31,182 nt of DNA from MGBC120314 sp964403785 (GTDB taxonomy: Bacteria; Bacillota; Clostridia; Lachnospirales; Lachnospiraceae), in contig CAYOHM010000017.1 in NCBI GenBank assembly GCA_964403785.1, forward strand, positions 1-31,182. Direction: 5' to 3'. The position numbers and the translations under genes are program-made. Below, piece by piece: positions 6,543-15,884 of the stretch. The first letter of the stretch is position 1; each line of letters starts with the position of its first letter. Below the pieces are notes generated by a model. The model was given only the letters and a program-made list of their open reading frames with translations. It was not told where the DNA came from and made no database searches.

Positions 6543-8654
6543 CTATACAAGTGCATTAGCATCAATGATAAGTGCTACTTCACCATCACCGAGAATTGTT
6601 GCACCGCTTATCATCTTGTTAATATTAATATGCTTTCCAAGTGACTTAATAACTATTTCCTGCTGACCGATAAGGCTGTCAACCACAAGTCCGGCAAGCT
6701 TATCACCCTTCTTAACAATTACAACCGTAAGACTTTCCTCTTCTTCCTCATCACCCGTCTTAGGTACATCAAGAAGATCACGAAGTCTTATGAGAGGAAT
6801 TACATTTCCTCTTAAATGAATTACTTCATTGGAATGTACGTATTTTATGTCTGTTACAGGTATATCTTCAATTGTCTGGATTGAGCCAAGTGCAATCGCA
6901 TATTTCTCATTGCCGAGGCGAACCATAAGTGCCTGTATGATAGCAAGTGTAAGCGGAAGTCTGATTATGAATGCGCTTCCCTCTCCATAGGTTGTACGGA
7001 CTTCAATATCTCCTCCGAGAGCCTCAATCTTGGACTTAACTACATCAAGACCAACTCCTCGTCCGGACACATCCGAAACCTTGTCCGCCGTTGAAAAACT
7101 TGGCTTAAAGAGAAGATCTATGATTTCCTTCTCCGTCATATTCTCAGCCTGTTCAGGTGTGACCGTACCCTTTTCTACTGCTTTTCTTCTAACCTTCTCG
7201 ATATCAATACCATTACCGTCATCACGGACCTCAATCACAACATTATTGCCATCCTGGTATGCATCAAGGAAAATAGAACCAACCTCAGGCTTACCTCTCT
7301 CGGCACGAATCTGTGCATTTTCAAGTCCATGGTCAGCGGAATTACGAAGTAAATGCATAAGCGGGTCGCCTATCTCATCAATTACCGTACGGTCAAGCTC
7401 CGTATCCTCACCTGTCATATACAATTCCATCTTCTTATCAAGCTTCTTGCTGAGGTCACGAATCATTCTCGGGAATTTACTTACAACGCTCTCGATTGGC
7501 ATCATTCGAACCTTCATAACGGATTCGTGCAGGTTGGTGGTTACCCTCTCAAGATATTCAATCTGCTCATTAAATGCAGATGATGCAGGATTTGCCGACT
7601 CCGTTGCCGTTGCCGAAACCAGACCGTTCTTGGCAATTATAAGCTCTGATACAAGATTCATCAGAACATCAAGCTTTTCGATATCTACACGAACCGAACG
7701 GCTTGCAACAGCCTTTCCAGATGTCTTAGCCGGCGCATTTGCCGATGTCTTGGATGCCGGAGCGCTGCTGCTTGGTGCAGGCTTTGTCTCCGTTTCCTTA
7801 ACCTCATTCTTCTTTTCCTCAGCCTTGTCCTCTGCCTTGTCCTCTGTAAACGGATGAGTAATCTGCTCACCGACAACGTCCTTTATCTCAGATACATTCT
7901 TGATAATGGACTTAATATTATCAAAAGGCTCCGGCGTAACGAAAATGATACTGAAATCCAAATCAAACTTTTCATCCTCGATATCCTGTACCGTAGGTTC
8001 TGATTTGATTACCTCGCCATGACCTTCAAGCCCTTTAAATACCAGAAAAGCTCTGGCTGCCTTCAAAATGCAGGCAGGATCAACTGAAACCGTCATTGCG
8101 TAAGCACTCATTCCCTTGCCGAGAGCCTCGTTAATTGCATTCTTTTCAAAATCAGCAATATTAAGATTCTTATACTTTGCATCATCATCCGAGCCTGAAG
8201 CCTCAGGTGCGCCGCCTTCTGCTGCAGGTACTTCCTTGCCCTCTGCCTTTGCCTCAACCTCCTCAGGAGATTCTCCCTTAAGCACGGCATTAAGCTCCTT
8301 GATGATTGCCTCATTGTCATCCGTACCTTCATCGGATGTATTTTGAATATTTGTTACATATGTATCCAGAGCATCAAGACATCTGAACAGTATATCAGCA
8401 AGACTGCTCGATACCTTCATTTTATCATTACGGATTTCAGAAAGAACGTTTTCCATATCATGGGTGAGATTCTGCATTCTCTTATAGCCCATCGTGCCCG
8501 CCATACCTTTAAGTGTATGTGCCACTCTGAATATGGCATTAATCGTTTCCTTGTCCTCAGGCTCTTTTTCAAGAACCATCAGTGCGTCACTAAGTTCCTG
8601 TAAATGTTCTCTTGATTCATCAATAAAAATCTCTAAATACTGACTTACGTCCAT
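6543..8654 (-). CDS. cheA: Chemotaxis histidine kinase CheA
   Basis: A 703-residue five-domain CheA. P1 (about 1-105) carries the phosphorylated His46 in FRVAHTLKGMAGTMGY. P2, the CheY/CheB-binding domain, lies at about 165-265. A Pro/Ala/Lys linker leads to P3, the dimerisation helices (about 315-385). P4, the ATPase (about 386-560), shows HLLRNSADHGLE (N box), VRDDGNGID (G1) and GRGVGLDVV (G2). P5 (about 562-700) is CheW-like and docks to CheW and receptors. The start codon follows the cheB stop immediately (TAA then ATG), so translation is probably coupled. All catalytic motifs are intact. Confidence 0.97.
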   Translation of the reverse strand: MDVSQYLEIFIDESREHLQELSDALMVLEKEPEDKETINAIFRVAHTLKGMAGTMGYKRMQNLTHDMENVLSEIRNDKMKVSSSLADILFRCLDALDTYVTNIQNTSDEGTDDNEAIIKELNAVLKGESPEEVEAKAEGKEVPAAEGGAPEASGSDDDAKYKNLNIADFEKNAINEALGKGMSAYAMTVSVDPACILKAARAFLVFKGLEGHGEVIKSEPTVQDIEDEKFDLDFSIIFVTPEPFDNIKSIIKNVSEIKDVVGEQITHPFTEDKAEDKAEEKKNEVKETETKPAPSSSAPASKTSANAPAKTSGKAVASRSVRVDIEKLDVLMNLVSELIIAKNGLVSATATESANPASSAFNEQIEYLERVTTNLHESVMKVRMMPIESVVSKFPRMIRDLSKKLDKKMELYMTGEDTELDRTVIDEIGDPLMHLLRNSADHGLENAQIRAERGKPEVGSIFLDAYQDGNNVVIEVRDDGNGIDIEKVRRKAVEKGTVTPEQAENMTEKEIIDLLFKPSFSTADKVSDVSGRGVGLDVVKSKIEALGGDIEVRTTYGEGSAFIIRLPLTLAIIQALMVRLGNEKYAIALGSIQTIEDIPVTDIKYVHSNEVIHLRGNVIPLIRLRDLLDVPKTGDEEEEESLTVVIVKKGDKLAGLVVDSLIGQQEIVIKSLGKHININKMISGATILGDGEVALIIDANALV

Positions 8655-9740
8655 TTAAGACACCCCCACGTTTTTTTTAATTGCATCTGCTATCTTGTCC
8701 AGCGGAACAACCTCATCGGCAAGGCCCGCGTCCCTGACCGCTTTAGGCATTCCATATACAATGCTGCTTTCCTTATCCTGAGCAATAACGTATATATTCT
8801 TCTGCTCCCCAAGATTAGTTATTCCTTTAGTTCCGTCCATACCCATACCTGTGAGAACCACACATACTATCTTAGAATATGAGCTGTCCTGCAACGAGGC
8901 GTACATAACATCGGCACATGGCCTTAATGCCTCAACAGGAGGACTATCGTTTAAACGGATTCTGTGTACTCCCGATACATCCGCAATCTCTATATGCCTT
9001 CCGCCCGGTGCAATGTAAACATGTCCCTTCTCCAGCACCTCATCCTCCTTAGCCTCAGAAACCTTGATGGAGCAAAGCTCATCAAGTCTTTGCGCAAGCG
9101 ATAAGGTAAACCCCTTCGGCATATGCTGTACAATAACAACCGGTGCATTCAAATCAGCCGGCAGATTCTTAATCAGCGTTTGAAGAGCCTTGGGTCCGCC
9201 CGTTGAGGATGCAAGTGCAACAAGCGTTCCCGAGGTATTGCGATATCTTCCCGGAACACGCGTATGCTTTGCAGGCATGCTCTTGGCAGGCGCTATGACT
9301 TTTCTTGCCGGCGCAGGAGGTTTTTTGAGCTTATCAGTGTCAAACATCATCCTAAGGGTATCAAGCAGTGCAGCCTTAAACTCCGGCATTGCCGTTTCCG
9401 AAGAGCCGTCAGGCTTTCTTACAAAGTCAAAGGCTCCGAGCTCAAGCGCCCTGATTGTTTCCTTGGTCCCTTCCTCCGCTGTTGAACTGACAATAATGGT
9501 TCTGTGTTTGATTTGAGCCTTGTAAAGCTCCTCCAGCAGCTCCAAGCCACCCATCTGCGGCATATTAACATCCAGAATCATCGCATCATAGGCAGTAGGA
9601 TTAGCAGTTATTTTTTTCAAACCTTCAACACCATTTCTTGCAATATCAGAAACCTCAAATCCATTCTCCGAGTTTATTATATCAGATATTACCTTTCTCA
9701 TAAGTGCAGAGTCATCAATTATCATTATTTTTTTGCTCAT
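8655..9740 (-). CDS. cheB: Chemoreceptor methylesterase CheB
   Basis: A 361-residue CheB. The receiver domain (about 1-125) has Asp9/Asp10, phospho-acceptor Asp57 (MILDVNMPQMGG) and Lys109. A Pro/Ala/Lys linker (about 135-165) joins it to the methylesterase domain. There the catalytic Ser179 is in LASSTGGPKAL, His206 in VQHMPKGF, and the Asp in LTGMGMDG. It removes methyl groups from chemoreceptors, and family members also deamidate. The partner methyltransferase CheR is not in this window. Start: GGAG lies at good distance and the preceding PilZ gene ends three bases earlier. Confidence 0.97.
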   Translation of the reverse strand: MSKKIMIIDDSALMRKVISDIINSENGFEVSDIARNGVEGLKKITANPTAYDAMILDVNMPQMGGLELLEELYKAQIKHRTIIVSSTAEEGTKETIRALELGAFDFVRKPDGSSETAMPEFKAALLDTLRMMFDTDKLKKPPAPARKVIAPAKSMPAKHTRVPGRYRNTSGTLVALASSTGGPKALQTLIKNLPADLNAPVVIVQHMPKGFTLSLAQRLDELCSIKVSEAKEDEVLEKGHVYIAPGGRHIEIADVSGVHRIRLNDSPPVEALRPCADVMYASLQDSSYSKIVCVVLTGMGMDGTKGITNLGEQKNIYVIAQDKESSIVYGMPKAVRDAGLADEVVPLDKIADAIKKNVGVS

Positions 9741-9743
9741 AAT

Positions 9744-10490
9744 TTACTCCATCCTGCGTTTTCTCTGATTGCGCTCTTCATTAAAAATATATTTTATAAG
9801 CCTTTCGCGTTCATTATCCTTTATATCGACAAACTCTATTCTATTTTCAAAGACATTTTCTTTTCCACGGGATTTGCCCGATGAAATTACCTTAGCCACA
9901 GCCCGGCAGCTGCATTCCACACCATTTGAAGACGGATTAATTGAAATAAGCACCTTACTTCCTGCTTCTATCCCCTCCTTGGCAACAAAGCGTATTCCGC
10001 CGCCGCTTATATCAATAGAAACCCCCGCAGTGTAGGGTCTGTTTTCCATATCATCCGAGATTTTACCCATCAAATGGTAATATTTTTCTTCGTCCTTGGT
10101 AAAAACCTTATATTGCACTTCGATATTTGTTTCAAGTCTGAAATACTGTCTTCTCTGGTGCTTTTTCAGCTCCGTGGTAAGCCTTACTACCAATACATAT
10201 ATATTATTGCTCTTATATCTGTTGACAATTTCACCGCAGCAGGCATAAATTCCCTTCTGTGCGTAGAAATACAGGTCAAACCTGCGGCCCGTTTCAAGCG
10301 GGATAAGCTTTCCCTCATATATAGGCATAGCTATGCTAAGCAGCTCCTCGTCCTCCTCGTCAAACTCAAGAAGCTGGCTGATATAGATTCTCTCAGGTTC
10401 ATCATTCAGATTGTTTTTTCTCATACTGGTATTTATCTCGTGCATTTCTATTTTATTGCCAATGCCAAGAATATCATCAATAGAAACCAT
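9744..10490 (-). CDS. YcgR-like PilZ domain protein (c-di-GMP flagellar brake type)
   Basis: A 248-residue cytoplasmic protein with an N-terminal YcgR-like domain (about 10-110) and a C-terminal PilZ domain (about 115-230). The two c-di-GMP binding signatures are clear: RRQYFR (RxxxR) and DISGGGIRF ([D/N]xSxxG). In Escherichia coli (YcgR) and B. subtilis (MotI/YpfA), proteins of this architecture bind c-di-GMP and slow or disengage the motor. Here the gene lies between flhG and cheB inside the operon, so the candidate brake would be made with the motor itself. A TAGGTG ribosome binding site precedes the ATG. Confidence 0.9.
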   Translation of the reverse strand: MVSIDDILGIGNKIEMHEINTSMRKNNLNDEPERIYISQLLEFDEEDEELLSIAMPIYEGKLIPLETGRRFDLYFYAQKGIYACCGEIVNRYKSNNIYVLVVRLTTELKKHQRRQYFRLETNIEVQYKVFTKDEEKYYHLMGKISDDMENRPYTAGVSIDISGGGIRFVAKEGIEAGSKVLISINPSSNGVECSCRAVAKVISSGKSRGKENVFENRIEFVDIKDNERERLIKYIFNEERNQRKRRME

Positions 10491-10510
10491 AAGTACACCT
10501 ACCTATCTAA

Positions 10511-11389
10511 TCATTTCCTACGGTTAAAAACATTTCCAAAAAATCTTCGGATTCCCGCTTTGCTGCTGCTTGCGGTATCATCGATATTAATAATATTTTC
10601 TGCAATTTCCGAAAAGGCTCTTGCTGCAGGTGATGCCGGATACATAATCGAAACCGGCTTCTGCTTCATCACAGCCTTGGAAACAGCCATATCAAGCGGA
10701 ACACAGCCCAGCATTTCAAGGTCTATATTAAGGAACCTGCTCACAACAATATTGAGCTTTTCAAATAAATTCTGTCCCTCCGCATTTGAATCAACCCTGT
10801 TGCATATCACCTTGATTCTGGTGTCCGCCTTGTTATATCCCGGAAACATATTGAGTGCCTTAAGAAGTGCGTAAGCATCCGTAACGGACGTCGGCTCGGG
10901 TGTGGTTACAAGAATCACCTCCGCACTGGCTGCCACAAACTCAAGAACGCTCGGTGAAATTCCGGCACCTGTGTCAATAATTATAATATCTGCAAGCTTT
11001 TCAAGCTCCGACATCTTGTATACAAGCCTTTTTATCTGTTCATTATCCAGATTAACAAGCCTTGCAATGCCTGAGCCTCCGGAGATAAAACCAACGCCCT
11101 CCGGTCCCTGCATTATGATATCTTTAATATCTTTTCCCTTGAACATAATATCGGAAAGGTTGTATTGCGGAATAACTCCAAACATAACTTCAATATTTGC
11201 CAAGCCAAAATCCGCATCAAGAATTATCACTTTCTTGCCCATTTTTCTAAACTGCAGTGCAAGATTAATTGAAACGCTTGATTTACCTACTCCTCCCTTG
11301 CCACTCGTCACTGTAATAACGCGCGCGCCGCCGACATTTTTCTGGTTCTGGGTCTTTATTATATTTCTCAAACTTTCTGCCTGATCCAT
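10511..11389 (-). CDS. flhG: Flagellum number regulator FlhG (MinD/ParA family ATPase)
   Basis: A 292-residue deviant Walker-A ATPase. I chose the ATG at 11389 over the one three codons upstream. GGGAGG is only two bases from the upstream ATG but 11 from this one, and this start begins with MDQAESLRN, the conserved FlhG N-terminal motif that stimulates the FlhF GTPase. The P-loop is SGKGGVGKSS (29-38), and IIIDTGAGI is the switch motif. A C-terminal amphipathic helix (FSEIAENIINI, followed by basic residues) would give membrane binding. FlhG partners FlhF in controlling flagellar number and placement. The flhF stop lies one base before the start. Confidence 0.94.
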   Translation of the reverse strand: MDQAESLRNIIKTQNQKNVGGARVITVTSGKGGVGKSSVSINLALQFRKMGKKVIILDADFGLANIEVMFGVIPQYNLSDIMFKGKDIKDIIMQGPEGVGFISGGSGIARLVNLDNEQIKRLVYKMSELEKLADIIIIDTGAGISPSVLEFVAASAEVILVTTPEPTSVTDAYALLKALNMFPGYNKADTRIKVICNRVDSNAEGQNLFEKLNIVVSRFLNIDLEMLGCVPLDMAVSKAVMKQKPVSIMYPASPAARAFSEIAENIINIDDTASSSKAGIRRFFGNVFNRRK

Positions 11390-11390
11390 A

Positions 11391-12626
11391 CTACACATTT
11401 CCTCCCAGTAGTTGTTTAGCTAATCTCTGCACGTTAATAGTTTCAATATCATCAGGTACTTTTTGTCCGGCCGTTGTATATGAAAGCTTTGCTCCCGTCA
11501 ACAGCTTGATATTGAGTATATTGCCAAGTGTGCCTGTCTCATCCAGTTTTGTAAAAAGGAGCTTGTATTCTCCAAGGCTTTCGTATGCCTTGGCAATACT
11601 TACCAAATCCCTGTACTTAGTTGTAACGCTGAGCACAAGATATGCCTCACATTCTACATCCGAATCCTCTGTCTGTATTGATTTATACAAATCAACAACT
11701 GCATTCTTCTGTTCTGTATTCTTATGAGATCTTCCCGCCGTATCGACAAGAATCAAATCATAATCCTCAAACTCCTCAAGTGCCCTTTTAATTTCCTCCT
11801 GCGTATAAACAACCCTTACAGGAACATCCAAAATATTGGCGTATGTATTTAACTGCTCAACTGCGGCAATACGATATGTATCGGAGGTTATAAAGGCAAC
11901 CTTCTTATGCTCATTGAGCTTAAACTTCGATGCAATCTTTGCAATGGTTGTGGTTTTGCCGACTCCCGTAGGACCGACAAAGAAAACAACCTTTCTTTTA
12001 TCGCCAAGTGTAATTATATCGGGTTCACCCAGCTTTAATATAATCTTCTGGTATATGCCCGCAAGAATACTGTCAACATTGGATTCCCTCTTTAATGAGC
12101 TTTCAATCTCATTGACAAGGGTGTTAGCGATTTTCTCATCCACCTCATTATCAATCAGCTTGTTATAAACCAGCTTAAGGGTTTTAATGTTATTATTCAT
12201 TGCAGCCTGACGAGGGTCAGCTTCCTCCTGCGCTGCAGTACTCTCAGTCTTCTTATCATCGGACTTAACTGCCGGTGCGGCTTCTTTTTGAACATTATCC
12301 TTCATCTGCGTCTTTAAAAGCTCTGAAATATTATCCAGCTTTCTTTCGATTTCCACAGAATCAGGCTTGCTCTCAGTCTTATCGCTTACTCTTAAGTCAA
12401 TATGGGGATTCTTATCAACTGACGGCTTTTTATCATTTATTTCCTGTGCAAATTCCTTTTCCTCAAGCGCTGCGGTAATTTCAACGCAGTCCTTCTTAAA
12501 AAGCTTCATTATTCCACGCTGTTTAATTGTCTTGACATTAAGCACAACTGCCTGCGGGCCCAGCTCTGCCCTTGCCTTCATTATAGCCTCCGTCTCCGTT
12601 TGTGCCTGAAATTTTTTAACTATCAT
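11391..12626 (-). CDS. flhF: Flagellar placement GTPase FlhF (SRP family)
   Basis: A 411-residue SRP-type GTPase. A basic N-terminal B domain and a charged low-complexity linker (about 60-140) are followed by the NG domain. The G1 loop is GPTGVGKTT (218-226), with ITSDTYRIAAVEQL (G2 area), VDTAGRSHKN (G3) and TKLDETGTLG (G4 with closing motif). FlhF recruits early flagellar components to the correct membrane site and is controlled by FlhG, encoded next. It starts one base after flhA ends. All GTPase motifs are intact. Confidence 0.96.
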   Translation of the reverse strand: MIVKKFQAQTETEAIMKARAELGPQAVVLNVKTIKQRGIMKLFKKDCVEITAALEEKEFAQEINDKKPSVDKNPHIDLRVSDKTESKPDSVEIERKLDNISELLKTQMKDNVQKEAAPAVKSDDKKTESTAAQEEADPRQAAMNNNIKTLKLVYNKLIDNEVDEKIANTLVNEIESSLKRESNVDSILAGIYQKIILKLGEPDIITLGDKRKVVFFVGPTGVGKTTTIAKIASKFKLNEHKKVAFITSDTYRIAAVEQLNTYANILDVPVRVVYTQEEIKRALEEFEDYDLILVDTAGRSHKNTEQKNAVVDLYKSIQTEDSDVECEAYLVLSVTTKYRDLVSIAKAYESLGEYKLLFTKLDETGTLGNILNIKLLTGAKLSYTTAGQKVPDDIETINVQRLAKQLLGGNV

Positions 12627-12627
12627 A

Positions 12628-14661
12628 CTATGCCGTCACCATCCCAACTGATTGTAATTCAATATTAGAATCAACCTCATTATATGAAATTACAATAATA
12701 TCCTTAAAATAATCAACTGCCAATTTACGGAAATACATACGCACAATAGGCGATGTAACCACAATCGGGCTCTTTCCCATGCTCTCCAGCTTCGCGAGCT
12801 CTGACTCAACTGAATTCATAATCTTCTTAACCCTGTCCGGAGCCAGCGTAAGATATGCTCCCTGCTCCGTCTGTTTTACTGAGCCCATTATTTCCTGCTC
12901 AACCTTAGGGTCAAGCGTCACCACACTCGTTGTTTCATTAGGAACAAAGAATTTGCTGGAAATGGTTCTCTTAAGGCTCTGCCTTACATACTCCGTCAAA
13001 ATATCCGTATCCCTTGTAACCGCTGCATGGTCTGCAATCGTTTCAAATATAGTAATAAGATCCCTGATGGAGATTTCCTCCCGCAAAAGATTCTGTAATA
13101 CCTTCTGTATCTCACCGACTCCGACAAGCTTAGGAACAAGCTCCTCCACAACGGTCGGATTATTTTCTTTAACATTGTTGATAAGATTCTGAACATCCTG
13201 CCTTGTAAGCAGCTCTGCAATATTCTTACGGATTATCTCCGTCAGGTGGGTTGCGATAATCGAAGGTGCGTCAACAACCGTATAACCGAGTGACTCCGCC
13301 CTCTCCCTCTGACTTTCCGTAATCCATATTGCCGGCAGATGGAATGACGGTTCAAATGTAGGGATACCGGTAATCTCTTCCTCTACATACCCCGGATTCA
13401 TCGCCATATAATGGTCAAAAAGGATTTCACCCTCACTTACCTGAATACCCTTTATCTTGATTATGTACTGGTTTGGATTGAGCTGAATGTTATCCCTCAA
13501 ACGGATTATAGGAACAACCGTACCTAATTCAAGCGCAATCTGACGCCTTATCATAACAACACGGTCCAAAAGGTCGCCGCCCTGATTTACATCGGCAAGA
13601 GGTATGATACCATAACCAAACTCCAGTTCAATCGGGTCAACCGAAAGAAGCGAGTTGACATTCTCCGGCTTTCTGATTTCCTTAGCCTGCTCCTCCTCGG
13701 CCTCTGTCTCACTTTCAATCGCAGCAACACCCTTGGATTTCTTTTTCTGGGTGCCGACAATTATAAGCGCCGCGCCGAAGCCGGCAAAAATCACTGTCGG
13801 AAGCGGAGTAAATACTCCGAGGACAATCATGCACGCTCCAACCATAAAAAGTACATTTGACATTGAAAACAGCTGTCCGACCATTGCCACCGAAAGGCCC
13901 TCCTCCTTGGCACCCTTTGTAACGATAATACCTGTTGAAAGGGAAATAAGAAGGGACGGAATCTGGCTCACAAGGCCGTCACCTATGGTAAGAATCGAAT
14001 ATTTGCTGAGGGCATCGTTAATGGTCATACCCTGTCTTAATACGCCCATTGCAATTCCGCCGACCAGATTGATAACCGTTATGATAAGACCTGCCGTTGC
14101 ATCTCCCTTTACATACTTCGTCGCACCATCCATGGAACCGAAGAAATTGGATTCCTCCTGAATCTTCTTACGCCTTACGGCAGCCTCCTTATCCGTAATA
14201 GCTCCCGTATTAAGGTCGGCATCAATAGCCATCTGTTTACCCGGCATAGCATCGAGTGTAAATCTTGCCGTAACCTCGGATACACGCTCAGAACCTTTAT
14301 TTATAACCATAAACTGGACAATAAGCAAAACAACGAAAATAATTCCGCCTATAATAAGGTCATTACCGCCTACAAACTCTCCAAAGGTGCTTACCACCTC
14401 GCCCGGATCTCCCGTAGAGAGAATAAGACGTGTTGACGAAACATTCAGGGAAATTCTGAATATTGTCGTAAAAAGGAGCATCGTCGGGAATGATGACATA
14501 TCAAGTGCTTCCTTTGAAAGCAGCGAATTAACCATAATCACCAGTGCCACGCCTATATTAAAAGCAATCAGAACATCAAGCAGTCCCGAAGGAATCGGAA
14601 TGATGAAGAACATAACTGCAGCAAGTATATATACGCCAATAGCAATATCTGTTTTTTTCAT
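12628..14661 (-). CDS. flhA: Flagellar export gate protein FlhA
   Basis: A 677-residue FHIPEP-family protein. The N-terminal half (to about 310) has the family's roughly eight membrane helices and the conserved cytoplasmic loop (ARFTLDAMPGKQMAIDADLN). The C-terminal half is the cytoplasmic domain that forms the nonameric ring and docks chaperone-substrate complexes. Length is typical. AAGGAG sits eight bases from the ATG. The 86-base spacer to flhB is unusual in this tightly packed operon and holds a promoter-like sequence. Confidence 0.97.
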   Translation of the reverse strand: MKKTDIAIGVYILAAVMFFIIPIPSGLLDVLIAFNIGVALVIMVNSLLSKEALDMSSFPTMLLFTTIFRISLNVSSTRLILSTGDPGEVVSTFGEFVGGNDLIIGGIIFVVLLIVQFMVINKGSERVSEVTARFTLDAMPGKQMAIDADLNTGAITDKEAAVRRKKIQEESNFFGSMDGATKYVKGDATAGLIITVINLVGGIAMGVLRQGMTINDALSKYSILTIGDGLVSQIPSLLISLSTGIIVTKGAKEEGLSVAMVGQLFSMSNVLFMVGACMIVLGVFTPLPTVIFAGFGAALIIVGTQKKKSKGVAAIESETEAEEEQAKEIRKPENVNSLLSVDPIELEFGYGIIPLADVNQGGDLLDRVVMIRRQIALELGTVVPIIRLRDNIQLNPNQYIIKIKGIQVSEGEILFDHYMAMNPGYVEEEITGIPTFEPSFHLPAIWITESQRERAESLGYTVVDAPSIIATHLTEIIRKNIAELLTRQDVQNLINNVKENNPTVVEELVPKLVGVGEIQKVLQNLLREEISIRDLITIFETIADHAAVTRDTDILTEYVRQSLKRTISSKFFVPNETTSVVTLDPKVEQEIMGSVKQTEQGAYLTLAPDRVKKIMNSVESELAKLESMGKSPIVVTSPIVRMYFRKLAVDYFKDIIVISYNEVDSNIELQSVGMVTA

Positions 14662-14692
14662 CCTTCATTCTCCTTCCCCAAATCACATTCAA

Positions 14693-14727
14693 TATAGTAT
14701 AACATATAACGGTCTTAAAATACTATA
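14693..14727 (-). promoter_or_regulatory. Inverted repeat with extended -10-like sequence before flhA
   Basis: The flhB-flhA spacer holds an 8-bp perfect inverted repeat (TATAGTAT at 14720-14727 and ATACTATA at 14693-14700 on the minus strand) with a 19-base loop. It overlaps TGTTATACT, a good extended -10 element (-10 at 14696-14701). No convincing -35 box is seen. This may be an internal promoter with an operator-like dyad, or only an AT-rich spacer. Confidence 0.3.
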
Positions 14728-14747
14728 CAAAAAAAGATTTTTCGACA

Positions 14748-15884
14748 TTATACTTTGTGATGAATTGAATATACAAACGCAAGCACCTCAGCCACTGCCT
14801 GATAAAGCTCCGGCGGTATCTCCGCGCCCACCTCCACATTGTGGTACAAAAGCCTTGCAAGCGGCTTATTTTCTACTATCTCTATATTGTACTCCTTAGC
14901 TTTATCCTTAATCTGAAAGGCAAGATAATCCGCACCCTTTGCAATTACAACGGGTGCCCTGCCAAGCTCACTGTCGTATTTTAATGCAACCGCAAAATGC
15001 GTAGGGTTAGTTATGACTACATCCGCCTCAGGGAGCTTTTGCATCATTCTCCTTCGGGATGCCTCCTGCATTCTTCGTTTTATCTGTCCCTTGACCTGAG
15101 GATCACCTTCAGTCTGCTTATACTCATCCTTGGTTTCCTGCTTAGTCATTTTCATATCATCCTTGAATTTCCATTTCTGATAAATGAAATCAGCAACTCC
15201 GACTACCATAAATATCGCGCTGATTTTAATTCCAAGACTGATAATCACATCCGCCGTAGCAGCAATGGCATCTACAAGCCCGATATTATAAAAAGTAAAT
15301 AATAAGGCATACTTATCAATCAATGTACTGTATACTACATACGCAATAACCCCAACCATCACTATGCTCTTTAAAAGCTCAATCACCTGTTTTACGGAGA
15401 AAATCTTTTTAAAGCCGCCCAGTGGGCTAATCTTGCTTAATTTGGGCTGCAGGGGCTTTGATGTGACCTGCCACTTAAACTGCATGGCATTTGCAACAAA
15501 TGCTACAACAAATGAAATCAGGAGAATGGGTAAAATAATCTTTAAAATGTCAATTAAAGCCTCCCTGACAACCGCGATTAAAAGATTATTGTTAACAGCA
15601 ATTCTCCTGTCACCTATTATAAGCCCAAAAAGTCCGTATTCCTTCTCGAATAAATTCATCAATGAGGTTCCCATGGAACTTGCATAGTATTTGAGTATAA
15701 GAAATAAAACCATAAGCGAAATCGCACTTACAAGCTCCTTGCTCTTGGCAACCTGTCCTTCCTTACGTGCGTCTCCCAGCTTCTTGGCCGTAGGCTCCTC
15801 AGTTTTCTCGCCGCCTTCTCCATCCTTGGCAAAAAACTGGAGATTATATGGAATTACAACCGAGATTTCATATAATTCTTTCAT
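14748..15884 (-). CDS. flhB: Flagellar export switch protein FlhB
   Basis: A 378-residue export gate protein. A short N-terminal stretch and the conserved EKTEEPTAKKLGDARKEGQV segment precede four membrane helices (to about 235). The cytoplasmic domain holds the self-cleavage motif NPTH (293-296) in VVITNPTHFAVALKYD. Autocleavage between Asn and Pro changes export specificity from hook to filament substrates, with FliK as the length sensor. The ATG follows the fliR stop directly (TAA then ATG), so translation is probably coupled. Confidence 0.97.
   Translation of the reverse strand: MKELYEISVVIPYNLQFFAKDGEGGEKTEEPTAKKLGDARKEGQVAKSKELVSAISLMVLFLILKYYASSMGTSLMNLFEKEYGLFGLIIGDRRIAVNNNLLIAVVREALIDILKIILPILLISFVVAFVANAMQFKWQVTSKPLQPKLSKISPLGGFKKIFSVKQVIELLKSIVMVGVIAYVVYSTLIDKYALLFTFYNIGLVDAIAATADVIISLGIKISAIFMVVGVADFIYQKWKFKDDMKMTKQETKDEYKQTEGDPQVKGQIKRRMQEASRRRMMQKLPEADVVITNPTHFAVALKYDSELGRAPVVIAKGADYLAFQIKDKAKEYNIEIVENKPLARLLYHNVEVGAEIPPELYQAVAEVLAFVYSIHHKV

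Noticed and set aside
7030..7857. 275-residue plus-strand frame opposite cheA
   Set aside because: Composition is Ser/Ile/Leu-rich antisense of a well-conserved gene, with no domain and no ribosome binding site.
10074..10874. 266-residue plus-strand frame opposite the PilZ gene and flhG
   Set aside because: It crosses the junction of two real genes on the other strand and shows no recognisable domain.
12020..12045. Sigma-28-type promoter (ATATCGG and TTTA on the plus strand)
   Set aside because: The spacing is about 11 instead of 15 bases and it lies inside flhF. No convincing sigma-28 promoter was seen anywhere in the window.
14728..14747. T-run after flhB as a terminator
   Set aside because: The T-run follows only a very weak A/T hairpin, and flhA must be transcribed from the same direction.
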